From positions 1-64,000 of the forward strand of contig JASGCK010000008.1 in NCBI GenBank assembly GCA_030054145.1: a stretch of DNA of 64,000 nt. The letters run 5' to 3'. The position numbers were made by a program, and so were the translations under genes. Positions 26,621-36,427 of this stretch are shown here, in pieces. Source of the stretch: Cytophagales bacterium (GTDB taxonomy: Bacteria > Pseudomonadota > Gammaproteobacteria > Burkholderiales > Burkholderiaceae_C). The notes under the pieces are model-generated. The model was not told where the DNA came from. It made no database searches and saw nothing but the letters and a program-made list of their open reading frames with translations. Numbering within the stretch: position 1 is the stretch's first letter; each line of letters starts with the position of its first letter.

Positions 26621-27933
26621 ATCAGCCAATGTCTACTGTGAGTGAATCTATCCAAACTTTAATGCAGCGCCTTGGGCAAAACGCCCGCGAAGCCGCAACC
26701 GCTATGGCTCGCGCCGATAGCAGCGTTAAAAATAAGGCACTCAAAACGCTTGCAACATTGCTGCGTAACAACATCGCGGCACTGCAAATTGACAATGCCA
26801 AAGACTTGGAACGCGCCGTGGCAAACGGCTTGTCCGCGCCGATGGTGGATCGCCTCAAACTTGACCCCAAAACGCTAGAGACTTGCGCCGTGGGCTGTGA
26901 ACAGCTTGCCGCGATGCCAGACCCTATTGGTGAGATGACCGCGTTCAAAGCGCAAGCCTCGGGCATCCAAGTTGGGCAAATGCGCGTGCCGCTCGGGGTG
27001 TTTGGCATGATCTACGAGAGCCGTCCCAACGTAACGATTGAAGCCGCCAGCCTTGCCATCAAATCGGGCAATGCCTGCATTTTGCGCGGCGGTTCAGAAG
27101 CGATTGAATCTAACCGTGCCTTGGCAAGCCTTGTCCAGCAAGCCCTGCGAGACAGTGGCCTGCCAGAGACCGCCGTGCAACTTGTGCCGACCACTGACCG
27201 CGCCGCTGTTGGCGAGCTCATCACCATGCCCGCGTATGTGGATGTCATCATCCCACGCGGCGGCAAAGGTTTAATTGAGCGCGTTAGCGCCGAAGCCAAA
27301 GTTCCTGTTATCAAACATTTAGATGGCAACTGTCACATCTATGTAGATGAGGCGGCGGATCTGGCGATGGCGCTCAACGTGTGCGACAACGCAAAAACGC
27401 AAAAGTACAGCCCTTGCAATGCGATGGAGTCGCTGCTGGTTGCGCGTTCGGTTGCGGCAGAATTTTTACCAAAAATTGCCGCTATCTTTGCAGCGAAAGG
27501 TGTGCAGATGCGCTGCGATGCGGAAGCACTGACCATCCTTCGACAAGCTCAGGATAAGCCCCATACCGTTCGGGCTGAGCTTGTCGAAGCCACAGAGGCC
27601 GATTGGTTTGAAGAATACCTCGCGCCCATCATCAGCATCAAAGTCTTGGACGGTGTGGACGCGGCCATTCGCCACATCAACCATTACTCTAGCCATCACA
27701 CCGACAGCATCATCACAAGCCACGACCAGACTGCAAAAAAGTTTTTGCGCGAGGTCGATTCCGCTAGCGTGATGGTCAACGCCAGCACCCGTTTTGCGGA
27801 TGGTTTTGAATACGGTCTTGGCGCGGAGATTGGCATTAGCACCGATAAGTTCCATGCCCGAGGCCCCGTGGGCATTGAGGGTCTGACCTCCCTCAAATAC
27901 ATCGTGCTTGGGAATGGTGAAGTGCGCGGCTAA
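26617..27933 (+). CDS. proA: Gamma-glutamyl phosphate reductase
   Basis: 438 aa; second step of proline synthesis. The aldehyde-dehydrogenase fold has catalytic Cys267 in [51 protein letters not shown] and [16 protein letters not shown] are diagnostic. Residues about 308-325 ([18 protein letters not shown]) come from a palindromic dispersed repeat inserted in frame, in a region that varies in the family, so the enzyme may still work. The start overlaps the previous stop as ATGA. Confidence 0.95.
   Translation: MNQPMSTVSESIQTLMQRLGQNAREAATAMARADSSVKNKALKTLATLLRNNIAALQIDNAKDLERAVANGLSAPMVDRLKLDPKTLETCAVGCEQLAAMPDPIGEMTAFKAQASGIQVGQMRVPLGVFGMIYESRPNVTIEAASLAIKSGNACILRGGSEAIESNRALASLVQQALRDSGLPETAVQLVPTTDRAAVGELITMPAYVDVIIPRGGKGLIERVSAEAKVPVIKHLDGNCHIYVDEAADLAMALNVCDNAKTQKYSPCNAMESLLVARSVAAEFLPKIAAIFAAKGVQMRCDAEALTILRQAQDKPHTVRAELVEATEADWFEEYLAPIISIKVLDGVDAAIRHINHYSSHHTDSIITSHDQTAKKFLREVDSASVMVNASTRFADGFEYGLGAEIGISTDKFHARGPVGIEGLTSLKYIVLGNGEVRG
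27537..27590. repeat. Dispersed repeat, inverted pair inside proA, copy 3
   Basis: Perfect 15-bp arms CTTCGACAAGCTCAG (27538-27552) and CTGAGCTTGTCGAAG (27575-27589) around a 22-bp centre, wholly inside the proA reading frame and without disturbing it (54 bp, a multiple of three). Confidence 0.92.
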
Positions 27934-29450
27934 AGTTTCCTTTGCGTGCCCTCATCGCGCACACGCTGCTGCAACTGGCGTACACGGCTATCCACAATCG
28001 CGGCATCAACCTTGTCGGCAGGCACACCTTGCCGCATGAGGTTTTGCACGGCGATGTACTGCGCCAAAGCAGCGCTGTCATCTAACTGCGCACGAAAGGC
28101 TTCAGCGCTGGCCATAGCAGATCTGGTGCGCTGACCTTGTGCTTGCAGCACACGCGCCAACTCGGTCCAAGCATCGGCATCACTTGGGTTGTCGCTGGTC
28201 CAGTCTTGCAAGCGGCTAGCGGCCGTCGCTAAATCAGCGACACGGGGCTGTGGCCGTATCAGCAACTGCCGCACCGCGTAGAGCATCTCGACGCGGTTTG
28301 GACTGGCTATATCTAGCGCCGTTGGCAATTGCAACTCGGCTCCCAGCCAGCGCACCTGCTCTTGTACAGCTGGCGGGGTTTGACTATTCAAACTGGCACG
28401 CAGGCGCTCGTAAAACTTCTGCGCCTGCGCACGGTCTCGCAGTTGCCATGCGGCGAGTGCCGCCGCGTACTGCGCTGCGGGATATTGCGCGCTGCTAGGC
28501 ACGGCTGCTTCGGCTTGCTCAAGGTAGAACTTTTGCGCATCGACTCGCTGATCTGCTAGCACACCCGCACGCGCCGCCATGAAACGATGCAAGTCAAGTC
28601 GCGCCGCAATAACGGCAGCGGGCGGTTTCATTGCGCTTGTTGGCTGTAGCGCACCCACGCGGGCTCGCATATCGGCCACACGTTCGGTGGTGAGCGGATG
28701 CGTGCGTAAATAGGGGAAGCTGCCGTTATCGGACAAGCGCGAAGCCTTACCCAGCATTTCAAACATGGCAACAAAGCCTTCGGGGGCGTAGCCTGCGGGC
28801 TGCATCAAGGTGAAGCCAAGGCGGTCGGCTTCGCGCTCAAAATCGCGCGAAAAGTTAAGCTGCCCTTGAATGCCCACGGCTTGCCCCGTTGCCAACGCGG
28901 CACTGGTCGCTTGCGGATTACTTCGCATCGCCAACAAACCGATCAAGATACTGGCGACCAACCACGGCGTTTGAGCGCTCTCTTTACTCATCCCGCGCGA
29001 GATATGACGCTGCGTGACGTGCGTGACTTCATGCGCAAGCACAGAGGCCATTTCATCCGGCGTTTCCGCCAGCGCCAGCAAGCCCAAGTGAACCCCAAAA
29101 TAACCACCAGGCAGCGCAAAAGCATTCACACTTTTATCGCGAATTAAAAACAAACGCCAAGCAAACTGCGCATCCATCTCTGGCGGCAAAGCCCCGTTTT
29201 TCTTGGCTTGCTGATACAGCGGCTGCCAAATGCTGGCAAGGTAAGCGTCTAGCGCAGGATCGGATACATACTGCGCATCGCGATAAATTTCGCGCCCAAT
29301 TTGATCGCCCAACTGGCGCTCTGCGCCCAGCGTCATCGCCGTGTCATCACCCAAATTAGGCAAAGCGGATTGCGCTTGTAGCGCTTGGCTTGTCGTGCAC
29401 AGCAAACCTGCCGCGACCAAAGTCATTGTCAATAAACGAAAAATATTCAT
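27930..29450 (-). CDS. M48 metalloprotease with TPR-like C-terminus (BepA-like)
   Basis: 506 aa from MNIFRLLTM, which gives a signal peptide ending near LQAQS; seven extra codons upstream are open. Zinc motif HEVTH inside [20 protein letters not shown], with substrate region [17 protein letters not shown] before and the third ligand region EREADRLGF after. The C-terminal 230 residues are helical repeats. Periplasmic quality control of outer-membrane proteins is the known role of BepA; assigned by similarity of architecture. Convergent with proA, 4-bp overlap. Confidence 0.92.
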   Translation of the reverse strand: MNIFRLLTMTLVAAGLLCTTSQALQAQSALPNLGDDTAMTLGAERQLGDQIGREIYRDAQYVSDPALDAYLASIWQPLYQQAKKNGALPPEMDAQFAWRLFLIRDKSVNAFALPGGYFGVHLGLLALAETPDEMASVLAHEVTHVTQRHISRGMSKESAQTPWLVASILIGLLAMRSNPQATSAALATGQAVGIQGQLNFSRDFEREADRLGFTLMQPAGYAPEGFVAMFEMLGKASRLSDNGSFPYLRTHPLTTERVADMRARVGALQPTSAMKPPAAVIAARLDLHRFMAARAGVLADQRVDAQKFYLEQAEAAVPSSAQYPAAQYAAALAAWQLRDRAQAQKFYERLRASLNSQTPPAVQEQVRWLGAELQLPTALDIASPNRVEMLYAVRQLLIRPQPRVADLATAASRLQDWTSDNPSDADAWTELARVLQAQGQRTRSAMASAEAFRAQLDDSAALAQYIAVQNLMRQGVPADKVDAAIVDSRVRQLQQRVRDEGTQRKL

Positions 29451-29496
29451 ACCGTGAGTTTGTAGCATCAAATCACGTGCGGTTTATCATCCCGCC

Positions 29497-30021
29497 ATGA
29501 CTACATCAAACTTTACATCACCTACCCATACACCGCTGACGCACTCGCCGCTCACGCACTTCAATAGCGCAGGACAAGCGCACATGGTGGACGTCTCCGC
29601 CAAGTCAGCCACACACCGCGTCGCCATCGCGTCGGGGCGCATTGTGATGTTGCCCGCGACATTCCAACTGATTGAACAAGGCAACGCCAAAAAAGGCGAT
29701 GTGCTGGGCATTGCACGCATTGCAGGCATTCAAGCCGCCAAAAAAACCAGCGACTTGATTCCGCTTTGTCACCCGCTAGCGCTCACGCGGGTCAATGTTG
29801 ATTTCACCCCCGAAGCGCACGCATCACATCCCGCGTGGCTGTGCACCGCTACGGTCGAAACCGTGGGCGTGACGGGCGTGGAGATGGAGGCGCTGTGCGC
29901 TGTGCAAATCGCCCTACTCACCATCTACGATATGTGTAAGGCGGCGGACAAAGGCATGACCATCACAAGCGTGCGCTTGGACGAAAAAACAGGCGGCAAA
30001 TCTGGACGTTTTGTTCGGTAA
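29497..30021 (+). CDS. moaC: Cyclic pyranopterin monophosphate synthase MoaC
   Basis: 174 aa, molybdenum cofactor synthesis, acting after MoaA. Family marks: [43 protein letters not shown] (here IARIAGIQ), [18 protein letters not shown] and [14 protein letters not shown] 16-residue N-terminal stretch of [12 protein letters not shown] repeats is not part of the conserved core. Divergent from the M48 gene, 46 bp apart by the chosen starts. Confidence 0.96.
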   Translation: MTTSNFTSPTHTPLTHSPLTHFNSAGQAHMVDVSAKSATHRVAIASGRIVMLPATFQLIEQGNAKKGDVLGIARIAGIQAAKKTSDLIPLCHPLALTRVNVDFTPEAHASHPAWLCTATVETVGVTGVEMEALCAVQIALLTIYDMCKAADKGMTITSVRLDEKTGGKSGRFVR

Positions 30022-30070
30022 AGCATTTTTGCGACAAGCCTTTTTGCGACAAGCCTTTGCCCGGAGCGCA

Positions 30071-31381
30071 TCACTTATCCGCCCCCATCACTAAATCGGG
30101 CAAAAACGTCACGATCTGCGGGAACACCGTTACCAGCACGATGCAGACGATCAGGCAAACAAAAAATGGAATGGCGGCTTTCGCAATCGTGTTGCTATCT
30201 TTGCCCGTCATGTTTTGCAGCACGAACAAGTTAAAGCCGACTGGCGGCGTGACCTCGGCAATTTCGACCAGCAGCACGATAAAAATACCAAACCAAACCA
30301 GATCAAAGCCTGCTTTTTGAATCATCGGGAGCACCACGGCCGAGGTAAGAACAATCATGCTGATGCCATCGAGCGCCGTGCCCAAAACCAAATACACCAC
30401 GGTCAGTGCGGCAATCAGCGTATAGGGCGACAACTGCTGACTGCTGACCCACTGCGCTAATTCGCGCGGAATACCTGTAAACGCCATCGTCTTGGTGAGG
30501 AATGCTGCGCCAGCCAAAATAAACATGATCATGCAGCTCGTGCGTGTGGTTCCCATTAAACCTTCTTTAAAGTTTTGCCACGTCAAGCTGCCGCCCATCG
30601 CAGCAATCGCCAGTGACCCCGCCACGCCGTATGCTGCGCATTCGGTTGCGGTGGCGTAACCTGCAATCAAAACCCAGCAAACAAAGACGATCAAGAGTGC
30701 GCAGGGAATCAACTGCCCCGAAGCTTTTATCTTTTGCATCAAGGTCGTGGGCGGATCAGCTGCGGGCACTTGGTCGGGATGGCGCCAACTCCACCACATG
30801 ATGTAGCCCGAGAACAAGGCCATCAGCAAAAATCCAGGCAAAAATCCCGCAAGAAAAATACGAATGATGGATGCATCGGCAGCGACGGCGTACACCACCA
30901 TCGTGATGGAGGGCGGAATCAAAATACCTAGCGTACCTGCGGTTGCCAAAGAGCCCAGAGCTAGCTTTTCAGAATAGCCACGGCGCATCAGCTCGGGCAG
31001 CGCTACTTTGCTAATCGTCGCGCACGTAGCCGCAGAGGAGCCTGAGACCGAGCCAAAAATACCGCAGCCCAAAATGGTGGTGTGCATCAACCTACCGGGC
31101 ACAGCGTTCAGCCAAGGCCGCAGTCCCTCAAACATTTGCTCCGATAACTTGGTGCGAAATAAGATTTCGCCCATCCAAATAAACAGGGGAAGAGCGGCAA
31201 GCTCCCACGAGGCATTACTCTCCCAAAACGAGCTAAACAAATTTTTAGCTGGCGCAGTGGACGTAAAAAATGCCTGTCCTATCCAGCCACAAATAGCCAG
31301 CGTCATCGCAATCCAAACACCGCCCGAGAGCAACACCAGCATGAAAAGCAGCAAGATGCCACCCACGATTAAGATATCCAT
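30071..31381 (-). CDS. TRAP transporter large permease (DctM), set 1
   Basis: 436 aa, about 12-13 hydrophobic segments from the first residues (ILIVGGILLLFMLVLL). DctM signature GCGIFGSVSGSSAATCATI and TLGILIPPS, with PPVGFNLFVLQNMTG near the C-terminus. Carries out Na+-driven solute transfer with the DctQ and DctP proteins encoded next upstream. Very similar over its whole length to the DctM at 36428, so the two TRAP systems are paralogues. Confidence 0.95.
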   Translation of the reverse strand: MDILIVGGILLLFMLVLLSGGVWIAMTLAICGWIGQAFFTSTAPAKNLFSSFWESNASWELAALPLFIWMGEILFRTKLSEQMFEGLRPWLNAVPGRLMHTTILGCGIFGSVSGSSAATCATISKVALPELMRRGYSEKLALGSLATAGTLGILIPPSITMVVYAVAADASIIRIFLAGFLPGFLLMALFSGYIMWWSWRHPDQVPAADPPTTLMQKIKASGQLIPCALLIVFVCWVLIAGYATATECAAYGVAGSLAIAAMGGSLTWQNFKEGLMGTTRTSCMIMFILAGAAFLTKTMAFTGIPRELAQWVSSQQLSPYTLIAALTVVYLVLGTALDGISMIVLTSAVVLPMIQKAGFDLVWFGIFIVLLVEIAEVTPPVGFNLFVLQNMTGKDSNTIAKAAIPFFVCLIVCIVLVTVFPQIVTFLPDLVMGADK

Positions 31382-31409
31382 AAAGGCTTTCTAAAGTGGC
31401 AAAAGCGCA

Positions 31410-31943
31410 CTAAACATCCGCGCTGAAATCACCTTTGGCATGGCGCTCCTCCACTAGCCGCACAAACGTTGGCACGCCGCCCCTCAGCACAATCACCAAC
31501 TCATCGAGCACCGCCACAAAGAGCAGCACCGATCCCACGGCAAACGAGCTTTGCGGAATCCAAAGTGGTAACGCTAAAAGTCCTTGCGCCACGTCATTGA
31601 ACTGGTAGCTCTCAAACGTAGTGCTGCACGCGGCATACGCCAAATAAGCCGTAGCGAGCGTGCCAACCAACAACGAGCCTATCTCGCAAGCGCGTCTGGC
31701 TTTGGTGCCCAGCTTCTCTAGCACCAAAGTCACACGCACAAAGTCACCATGCTTAAAAGCGTGCGCCATGGCAAAAAATGCAGCGGCGGCACAAAACCAC
31801 GCCACCACATCGTTGATTGCGCCTGTGCGCACGCCAAACTCACGCAGCACCGATTGACCAATCATGAGCGCACCAATCAAGCCAATAAATAGGGCCCCCA
31901 GTGCGCCGCAAGCAAGGTAGAGCTTGTCTAACAAGACTCTCAC
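31410..31943 (-). CDS. TRAP transporter small permease (DctQ), set 1
   Basis: 177 aa with four hydrophobic segments; the DctQ pattern is seen in FAMAHAFKHGDFVRVTLVLE, which is almost the same in the second set at 35850. Bridges the large permease in the inner membrane. Start overlaps the dctP stop by 4 bp; 28 bp separate it from dctM. Confidence 0.93.
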   Translation of the reverse strand: MRVLLDKLYLACGALGALFIGLIGALMIGQSVLREFGVRTGAINDVVAWFCAAAAFFAMAHAFKHGDFVRVTLVLEKLGTKARRACEIGSLLVGTLATAYLAYAACSTTFESYQFNDVAQGLLALPLWIPQSSFAVGSVLLFVAVLDELVIVLRGGVPTFVRLVEERHAKGDFSADV

Positions 31944-32914
31944 TTTTTAGCCTTGAGTTTGTTGTACTCCGCAATAATGGACTTGCCTTCGTCGCCCGAT
32001 ACTTTGAGCCAATCACTGAGCATAATTTGCCCAATTTGTTGCAGGTCTGCTTGCAACTTAGCAGAGGGCTTGAGGATTTTCATACCCTTCTCGGTGAGCA
32101 ATTTTTTGTACTCGTCATTTTTAGCAATGGAGACGCTCCAGCCACGCGCCTCGGCATCGGCAGCGGCTTTAAGCAGCGCAGCCTGCGCCGTCGCATCCAA
32201 TGCGTTGAACGACTTTAGATTCACAATCACCGCGTTTTTGGGTAACCACGCCTGCGTGTCGTAGAAGTATTTAAGAGACTCGTAGGTCTTGCTGTCATAG
32301 CCCGTAGAGCCTGAACTCATATAGCTTTCAACCACACCCGTTGCCAAGGCTTGACTCAGTTCAGCCGCCTGAATGGTCACGGGCTGCGCACCCACTAACT
32401 CCGCAATTTTTGCTGTGGCTGGGCTATAAGCACGCCATTTGATACCGCGCAAATCAGCCACCGAGGCGATCTCGCGTTTGCTAAAAAGCCCTTGCGGCGG
32501 CCAAGCAACGCTATAGAGCAACTTCATGCCTTGCGCTGCAAGCGCCTTATCCATTGCGGCTTTGGAGGCAGCGTAGAGCTTTTTGGCATCGTCATAACTA
32601 GCCGCTAAAAACGGTACGCCATCTAACGCATAGAGCGGGCTTTCGTTAGAAAAATTCGCAAGCAACACCTCGCCAATTTGCGCTTGACCGCCTTGCACGG
32701 CACGCTTAATTTCATTTGCTTTGAACAGCGATGCGTTGGCGTGAACTTGAATTTTGAGCTTGCCTGCGCTCGCCGCATCCACATCCTTGGCAAACTGCAC
32801 CAAGTTTTCGGTATGAAAGTTTCCTGCCGCATAAGCTGCGGGCAAATCCCATTTCGTTTGGGCAAAAGAAAATGACGATATGAGTAAAGTCAGAGCGAGT
32901 AATGAGCGTTTCAT
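31940..32914 (-). CDS. TRAP solute-binding protein (DctP), set 1
   Basis: 324 aa periplasmic binding protein with signal peptide ending near FSFAQ. DctP family marks: TKWDLPAAYAAGNFHTENL, ANASLFKANEIKRAVQGGQAQ, the carboxylate-binding arginine region LRGIKWRAYSPAT and ESYMSSGSTGYDSKTYESLKYFYD. Close relative of the binding protein at 34873. Divergent from the lysR gene. Ligand inferred as 5-oxoproline or a related acid from the neighbourhood. Confidence 0.93.
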   Translation of the reverse strand: MKRSLLALTLLISSFSFAQTKWDLPAAYAAGNFHTENLVQFAKDVDAASAGKLKIQVHANASLFKANEIKRAVQGGQAQIGEVLLANFSNESPLYALDGVPFLAASYDDAKKLYAASKAAMDKALAAQGMKLLYSVAWPPQGLFSKREIASVADLRGIKWRAYSPATAKIAELVGAQPVTIQAAELSQALATGVVESYMSSGSTGYDSKTYESLKYFYDTQAWLPKNAVIVNLKSFNALDATAQAALLKAAADAEARGWSVSIAKNDEYKKLLTEKGMKILKPSAKLQADLQQIGQIMLSDWLKVSGDEGKSIIAEYNKLKAKK

Positions 32915-33048
32915 AGTTATTCCAGTAAAAGATAGAGCAGATAGAGCGATGCTACAAGAGCAACTACTCTAGCCACTATATGGCTTGATTGAATTGGTGT
33001 TTTCCCTTCAGCCTTTTATTATTTTCTATCGCGATTACCATCCTCTTT

Positions 33049-33921
33049 ATGAATCTACGCTTTGTCGAGGCTTTTTATTGGGTCGCAACTCTCAAGTCTG
33101 TGACGCGGGCTGCTGAGAAGCTGCACATCACACAGTCAGCCATGTCAGCGCGGATAGCGGCGCTAGAGGAGGAACTAGGTGTCTTGCTGCTAGACAGGCA
33201 AGGCAAACAATTTCGCTTAACGACAGCTGGTGGACGATTCATCACCTATGCGCACAACCTCCTTGACTTGCAGCGAGCGGCTAAAGAGGAAATGGGATCG
33301 GACATGGTTTTATCGGCCTCTTTGCGGGTGGGGGCTATTGAGTCGGTCTTGCACTCTTGGCTTATTTCATGGATCGAAGTCCTACGTGCCGAGCATCTAG
33401 GCCTTGCGTTGGAGCTGACGGTAGAGACAACGCCCGTGCTCATGGATCAGGTGCAGCGCGGCGCACAGGACATTGTTTTCACAGCATTACCGGCTAGTGG
33501 CGACAACGTTCGCAGCAAACCTTTGCCAGCTATGCCGATGTGTTTTGTGGGGAACATTGAACAACACCGCAAACGACTTTATATGCTGTCTGAGTTGGCC
33601 AAGGATGAGTTGATGACATTTCAGCGCGGCTCACAGCCTTACGTGGCACTGCAAGATGCTTTGCGCCAGGCGCAAGTGAGTGAAAAACGAGTACACGCTA
33701 TTTCATCCATTTCGGCTATGGGTCAATTGGTACAGGGTGGATTCGGTGTAGCCACATTACCCGTGGCTGCGGCACAGCGGATGGTTCAAACTCACGGACT
33801 GCGGTTATTGAAATGTAAAACGCAGTTGCCACCTCTGCCGATTTTTGTCAGCTATCGCAGTGATCCGGCAACAGGTTTAGTAGACAAAGTAGTCAAGTCG
33901 GCGCAAAGTTTTGTTGAGTAA
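33049..33921 (+). CDS. LysR-family transcriptional regulator
   Basis: 290 aa. N-terminal winged helix: LRFVEAFYWVATLKSVTRAAEKLHITQSAMSARIAALEEELG, then the effector domain (LRVGAIESVLHSWL). Start taken at MNLRFVEAF; a longer frame opens 20 codons upstream but gives a hydrophobic stretch unlike LysR proteins. Sits between two divergent TRAP gene sets and probably controls both in response to the transported acid. Confidence 0.93.
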   Translation: MNLRFVEAFYWVATLKSVTRAAEKLHITQSAMSARIAALEEELGVLLLDRQGKQFRLTTAGGRFITYAHNLLDLQRAAKEEMGSDMVLSASLRVGAIESVLHSWLISWIEVLRAEHLGLALELTVETTPVLMDQVQRGAQDIVFTALPASGDNVRSKPLPAMPMCFVGNIEQHRKRLYMLSELAKDELMTFQRGSQPYVALQDALRQAQVSEKRVHAISSISAMGQLVQGGFGVATLPVAAAQRMVQTHGLRLLKCKTQLPPLPIFVSYRSDPATGLVDKVVKSAQSFVE

Positions 33922-33966
33922 ATAGCGGTTTTTCCTAGGGTTTATATTTAGTTCACCAGAGATAAA

Positions 33967-33985
33967 TCATCGGAATAGTTGATGA
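33967..33985. promoter_or_regulatory. candidate LysR-type operator
   Basis: Dyad TCATC-N9-GATGA about 60 bp before the YcsI-like gene, compatible with LysR-family binding sites (interrupted dyads containing T-N11-A). It lies between the lysR gene and the plus-strand cluster it is thought to control. Match by eye only. Confidence 0.35.
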
Positions 33986-34042
33986 GATAACAAAAAAATT
34001 TTGCGTTTGCTTTAATGGTGTGGCGTGCTCAAAATCCATCTC

Positions 34043-34849
34043 ATGTTTACACAGGCAACACCATCAATCTCAAACTCGGCACTCGCCCTACAGGCGAGGT
34101 TGTCTATCCGTAATGGTACGTGGACGGGACATACCAGCGGGTTGGCTAAAGGTCATGTGCAAGGTAATGTCGTCATCTTGCCCCAATTGTTGGCGAACGA
34201 TTTTCATCTTTTCTGTCAGCAAAACCCTAAGCCCTGTCCATTGCTGGCAGTCAGCGAGCCTGGTCAGACGCTGCTGCCCACTTTAGGGGCCGACATTGAC
34301 ATCCGTACCGATGTACCGCAGTACCGTGTTTGGCAAGATGGCGTGCTAGTTGCTGAGCCTACCGACATCAGCGGACTGTGGCGAGACGATTTGGTGACGT
34401 TTGTGATTGGCTGCTCTTTTTCGTTTGAAGAGGCGTTGCAAGAGACCGGCCTGCGCATCAGACATATTGATCAAGGCGTGAATGTGCCCATGTATCGCAC
34501 CAACGTCGCGACCCAATCGGTGGGTGCATTCAGTGGCCCCATGGTTGTCACGATGCGGCCGTTTAAAGCGGCTGATGCGATCAAAGCCGTGGAAATTACT
34601 GCGCGTTTCCCCAATGTTCACGGCTCTCCCGTACACATTGGCGACCCCGCGCTGATTGGTATTGCAGATTTGACTAAGCCTGATTACGGCGATGCAGTCG
34701 ATGTGTTACCAGACGAAATTCCCGTGTTTTGGGCTTGCGGTGTCACGCCGCAAGCGGCAATTACCCAAGCACGTCCCGAGTTCTGTATCACCCATGCACC
34801 GGGGGCGATGCTGATCACTGACCTTTTGAATCACCACTTGTCTACCTAG
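34043..34849 (+). CDS. YcsI / D-glutamate-cyclase-like (DUF1445) putative hydro-lyase
   Basis: 268 aa from ATG 34043; a GTG at 34025 is an alternative. Family blocks: [71 protein letters not shown] and [11 protein letters not shown]. In Bacillus subtilis ycsI lies with 5-oxoprolinase genes, and the vertebrate D-glutamate cyclase carries this domain. Here it precedes a TRAP system and a 5-oxoprolinase, so a role in D-glutamate/5-oxoproline chemistry fits well. Confidence 0.88.
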   Translation: MFTQATPSISNSALALQARLSIRNGTWTGHTSGLAKGHVQGNVVILPQLLANDFHLFCQQNPKPCPLLAVSEPGQTLLPTLGADIDIRTDVPQYRVWQDGVLVAEPTDISGLWRDDLVTFVIGCSFSFEEALQETGLRIRHIDQGVNVPMYRTNVATQSVGAFSGPMVVTMRPFKAADAIKAVEITARFPNVHGSPVHIGDPALIGIADLTKPDYGDAVDVLPDEIPVFWACGVTPQAAITQARPEFCITHAPGAMLITDLLNHHLST

Positions 34850-34872
34850 TCTTTTTAAAAATGGAGTTACGA

Positions 34873-35841
34873 ATGAAAAAACTACTAATCGCTTTAGTTG
34901 CTGCTACCGCAATCGGCAGCAGTCTTGCACAAACCAAATGGGACTTGCCTTCGGGCTATGGCGCCAATACTTTTCAGGTTCAAAACCTGACTCAGTTTGC
35001 GGCAGAGGTGGATAAAGCCACGGCAGGCAAACTAAAAATCAATATTCATCCAAACGCTTCGCTTTTTAAGGCTAATGAGATCAAACGAGCCGTACAGTCA
35101 GGTCAAACCCAAGCGGGCGAATTTATTTTGTCTTTGTTTTCTAACGAAGCGCCTATCTTTGGCGTGGACTCCATTCCATTTTTAGCCACCAGTTATGCGG
35201 ACTCCAAACGGCTAGATGTCGCATCGCGATCTTTGCTAGTTAAAACGCTAGAGGCGCAGGGCATCAAACTGCTGTACACCGTGCCATGGCCACCGCAAAG
35301 CTTGTATTCCAAAAAGGCAGTGACCAAGTTGGCTGACTTGAAGGGCACCAAAATGCGCGCCTACAACCCTGCCACATCCTACATTGCACAAGCTGTGGGC
35401 GCACAGCCCGTCACCATTCAATTGGCGGAATTATCAGCCGCACTAGCCACTGGCGGTGCGGACAACTTTCTAACTTCGACCTCTAGTGGCATTGACAGCA
35501 AACTCTATGAGAGTGTTAAGTTTTTCTATGATGTCAACGCATGGTTGCCGCGTAATGCCGTGGTTGTGAATCAAAAAGCTTTTGATGCTCTTGACAAGGC
35601 AAGTCAAGATGCACTGCTGCAACAAGCTGCCATTGCTGAGACTAGAGGTTGGAAAATCAGCGAACAAAACAATAATGACAATCTCAAAGAGTTGGCCGTC
35701 AAAGGAATGAAAATTGATACAGTCGTTGGTGAATTACTGAAACAAGAACTCAAACCGATTGGCATCACCATGACAACTGACTGGCTTAAAGTGGCTGGTC
35801 ATGAGGGTAAGGCTGTCATTGATGCGTACAACAAAAAGTAA
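34873..35841 (+). CDS. TRAP solute-binding protein (DctP), set 2
   Basis: 322 aa; start at MKKLLIALVAATAIG with a GGAG site just before, rather than four codons upstream. Signal peptide ends near GSSLAQ. Same blocks as set 1: TKWDLPSGYGANTFQVQNL, NASLFKANEIKRAVQSGQTQ, LKGTKMRAYNPAT. Follows the YcsI-like gene and heads a DctP-DctQ-DctM-oxoprolinase run. Confidence 0.94.
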   Translation: MKKLLIALVAATAIGSSLAQTKWDLPSGYGANTFQVQNLTQFAAEVDKATAGKLKINIHPNASLFKANEIKRAVQSGQTQAGEFILSLFSNEAPIFGVDSIPFLATSYADSKRLDVASRSLLVKTLEAQGIKLLYTVPWPPQSLYSKKAVTKLADLKGTKMRAYNPATSYIAQAVGAQPVTIQLAELSAALATGGADNFLTSTSSGIDSKLYESVKFFYDVNAWLPRNAVVVNQKAFDALDKASQDALLQQAAIAETRGWKISEQNNNDNLKELAVKGMKIDTVVGELLKQELKPIGITMTTDWLKVAGHEGKAVIDAYNKK

Positions 35842-35849
35842 TACGCCAC

Positions 35850-36416
35850 ATGAATGACTCACTAACTTTACCGCGCTCCATGCTGCGCAAAGTCTTGGAC
35901 ATGACTTATCTATCGGCGGCCGTGCTAGGTGCAGGATGCGTTGCCGTGATCTGCGGACTTATGGTCTTTCAGTCGCTGGGGCGCGGGTTGGGTGTCAACA
36001 CAGGCGCGACAAATGATCTTGTTGCGTGGCTGTGCGCGGCGGCGGCTTTTTTAACAATGGCTCACGCTTTTAAGCATGGTGACTTTGTGCGTGTGACGCT
36101 GGTATTGGAGATGGTGAGTGCTAAAACTAGGCGCGCTATGGAGCTAAGCAGTTTGTTCATCGCAACGCTTGCCGTAGCCTACCTCGCTTGGTGGGCCTGT
36201 CGCTTTACCTACCAAAGTTATGAATTCAATGAACTGGCTCAAGGTTTATTGCCACTGCCAATTTGGCTGCCACAACTGAGCTTTGCATTTGGGTCGGTGT
36301 TGCTACTCGTTGCAGTGATTGATGAGTTTGTCATTGTGGCGAGCGGTGATGTTCCCACTTTCGTCAGGCTAGCTGAAGAACGGCATGCCAAAGGCGATTT
36401 TTCATCTGACATCTGA
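35850..36416 (+). CDS. TRAP transporter small permease (DctQ), set 2
   Basis: 188 aa with four hydrophobic segments. Contains TMAHAFKHGDFVRVTLVLEM and ends FVRLAEERHAKGDFSSDI, matching the set 1 DctQ end FVRLVEERHAKGDFSADV, which shows close paralogy. 8 bp after dctP and 11 bp before dctM. Confidence 0.94.
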   Translation: MNDSLTLPRSMLRKVLDMTYLSAAVLGAGCVAVICGLMVFQSLGRGLGVNTGATNDLVAWLCAAAAFLTMAHAFKHGDFVRVTLVLEMVSAKTRRAMELSSLFIATLAVAYLAWWACRFTYQSYEFNELAQGLLPLPIWLPQLSFAFGSVLLLVAVIDEFVIVASGDVPTFVRLAEERHAKGDFSSDI

Positions 36417-36427
36417 GAAAGAACGCA

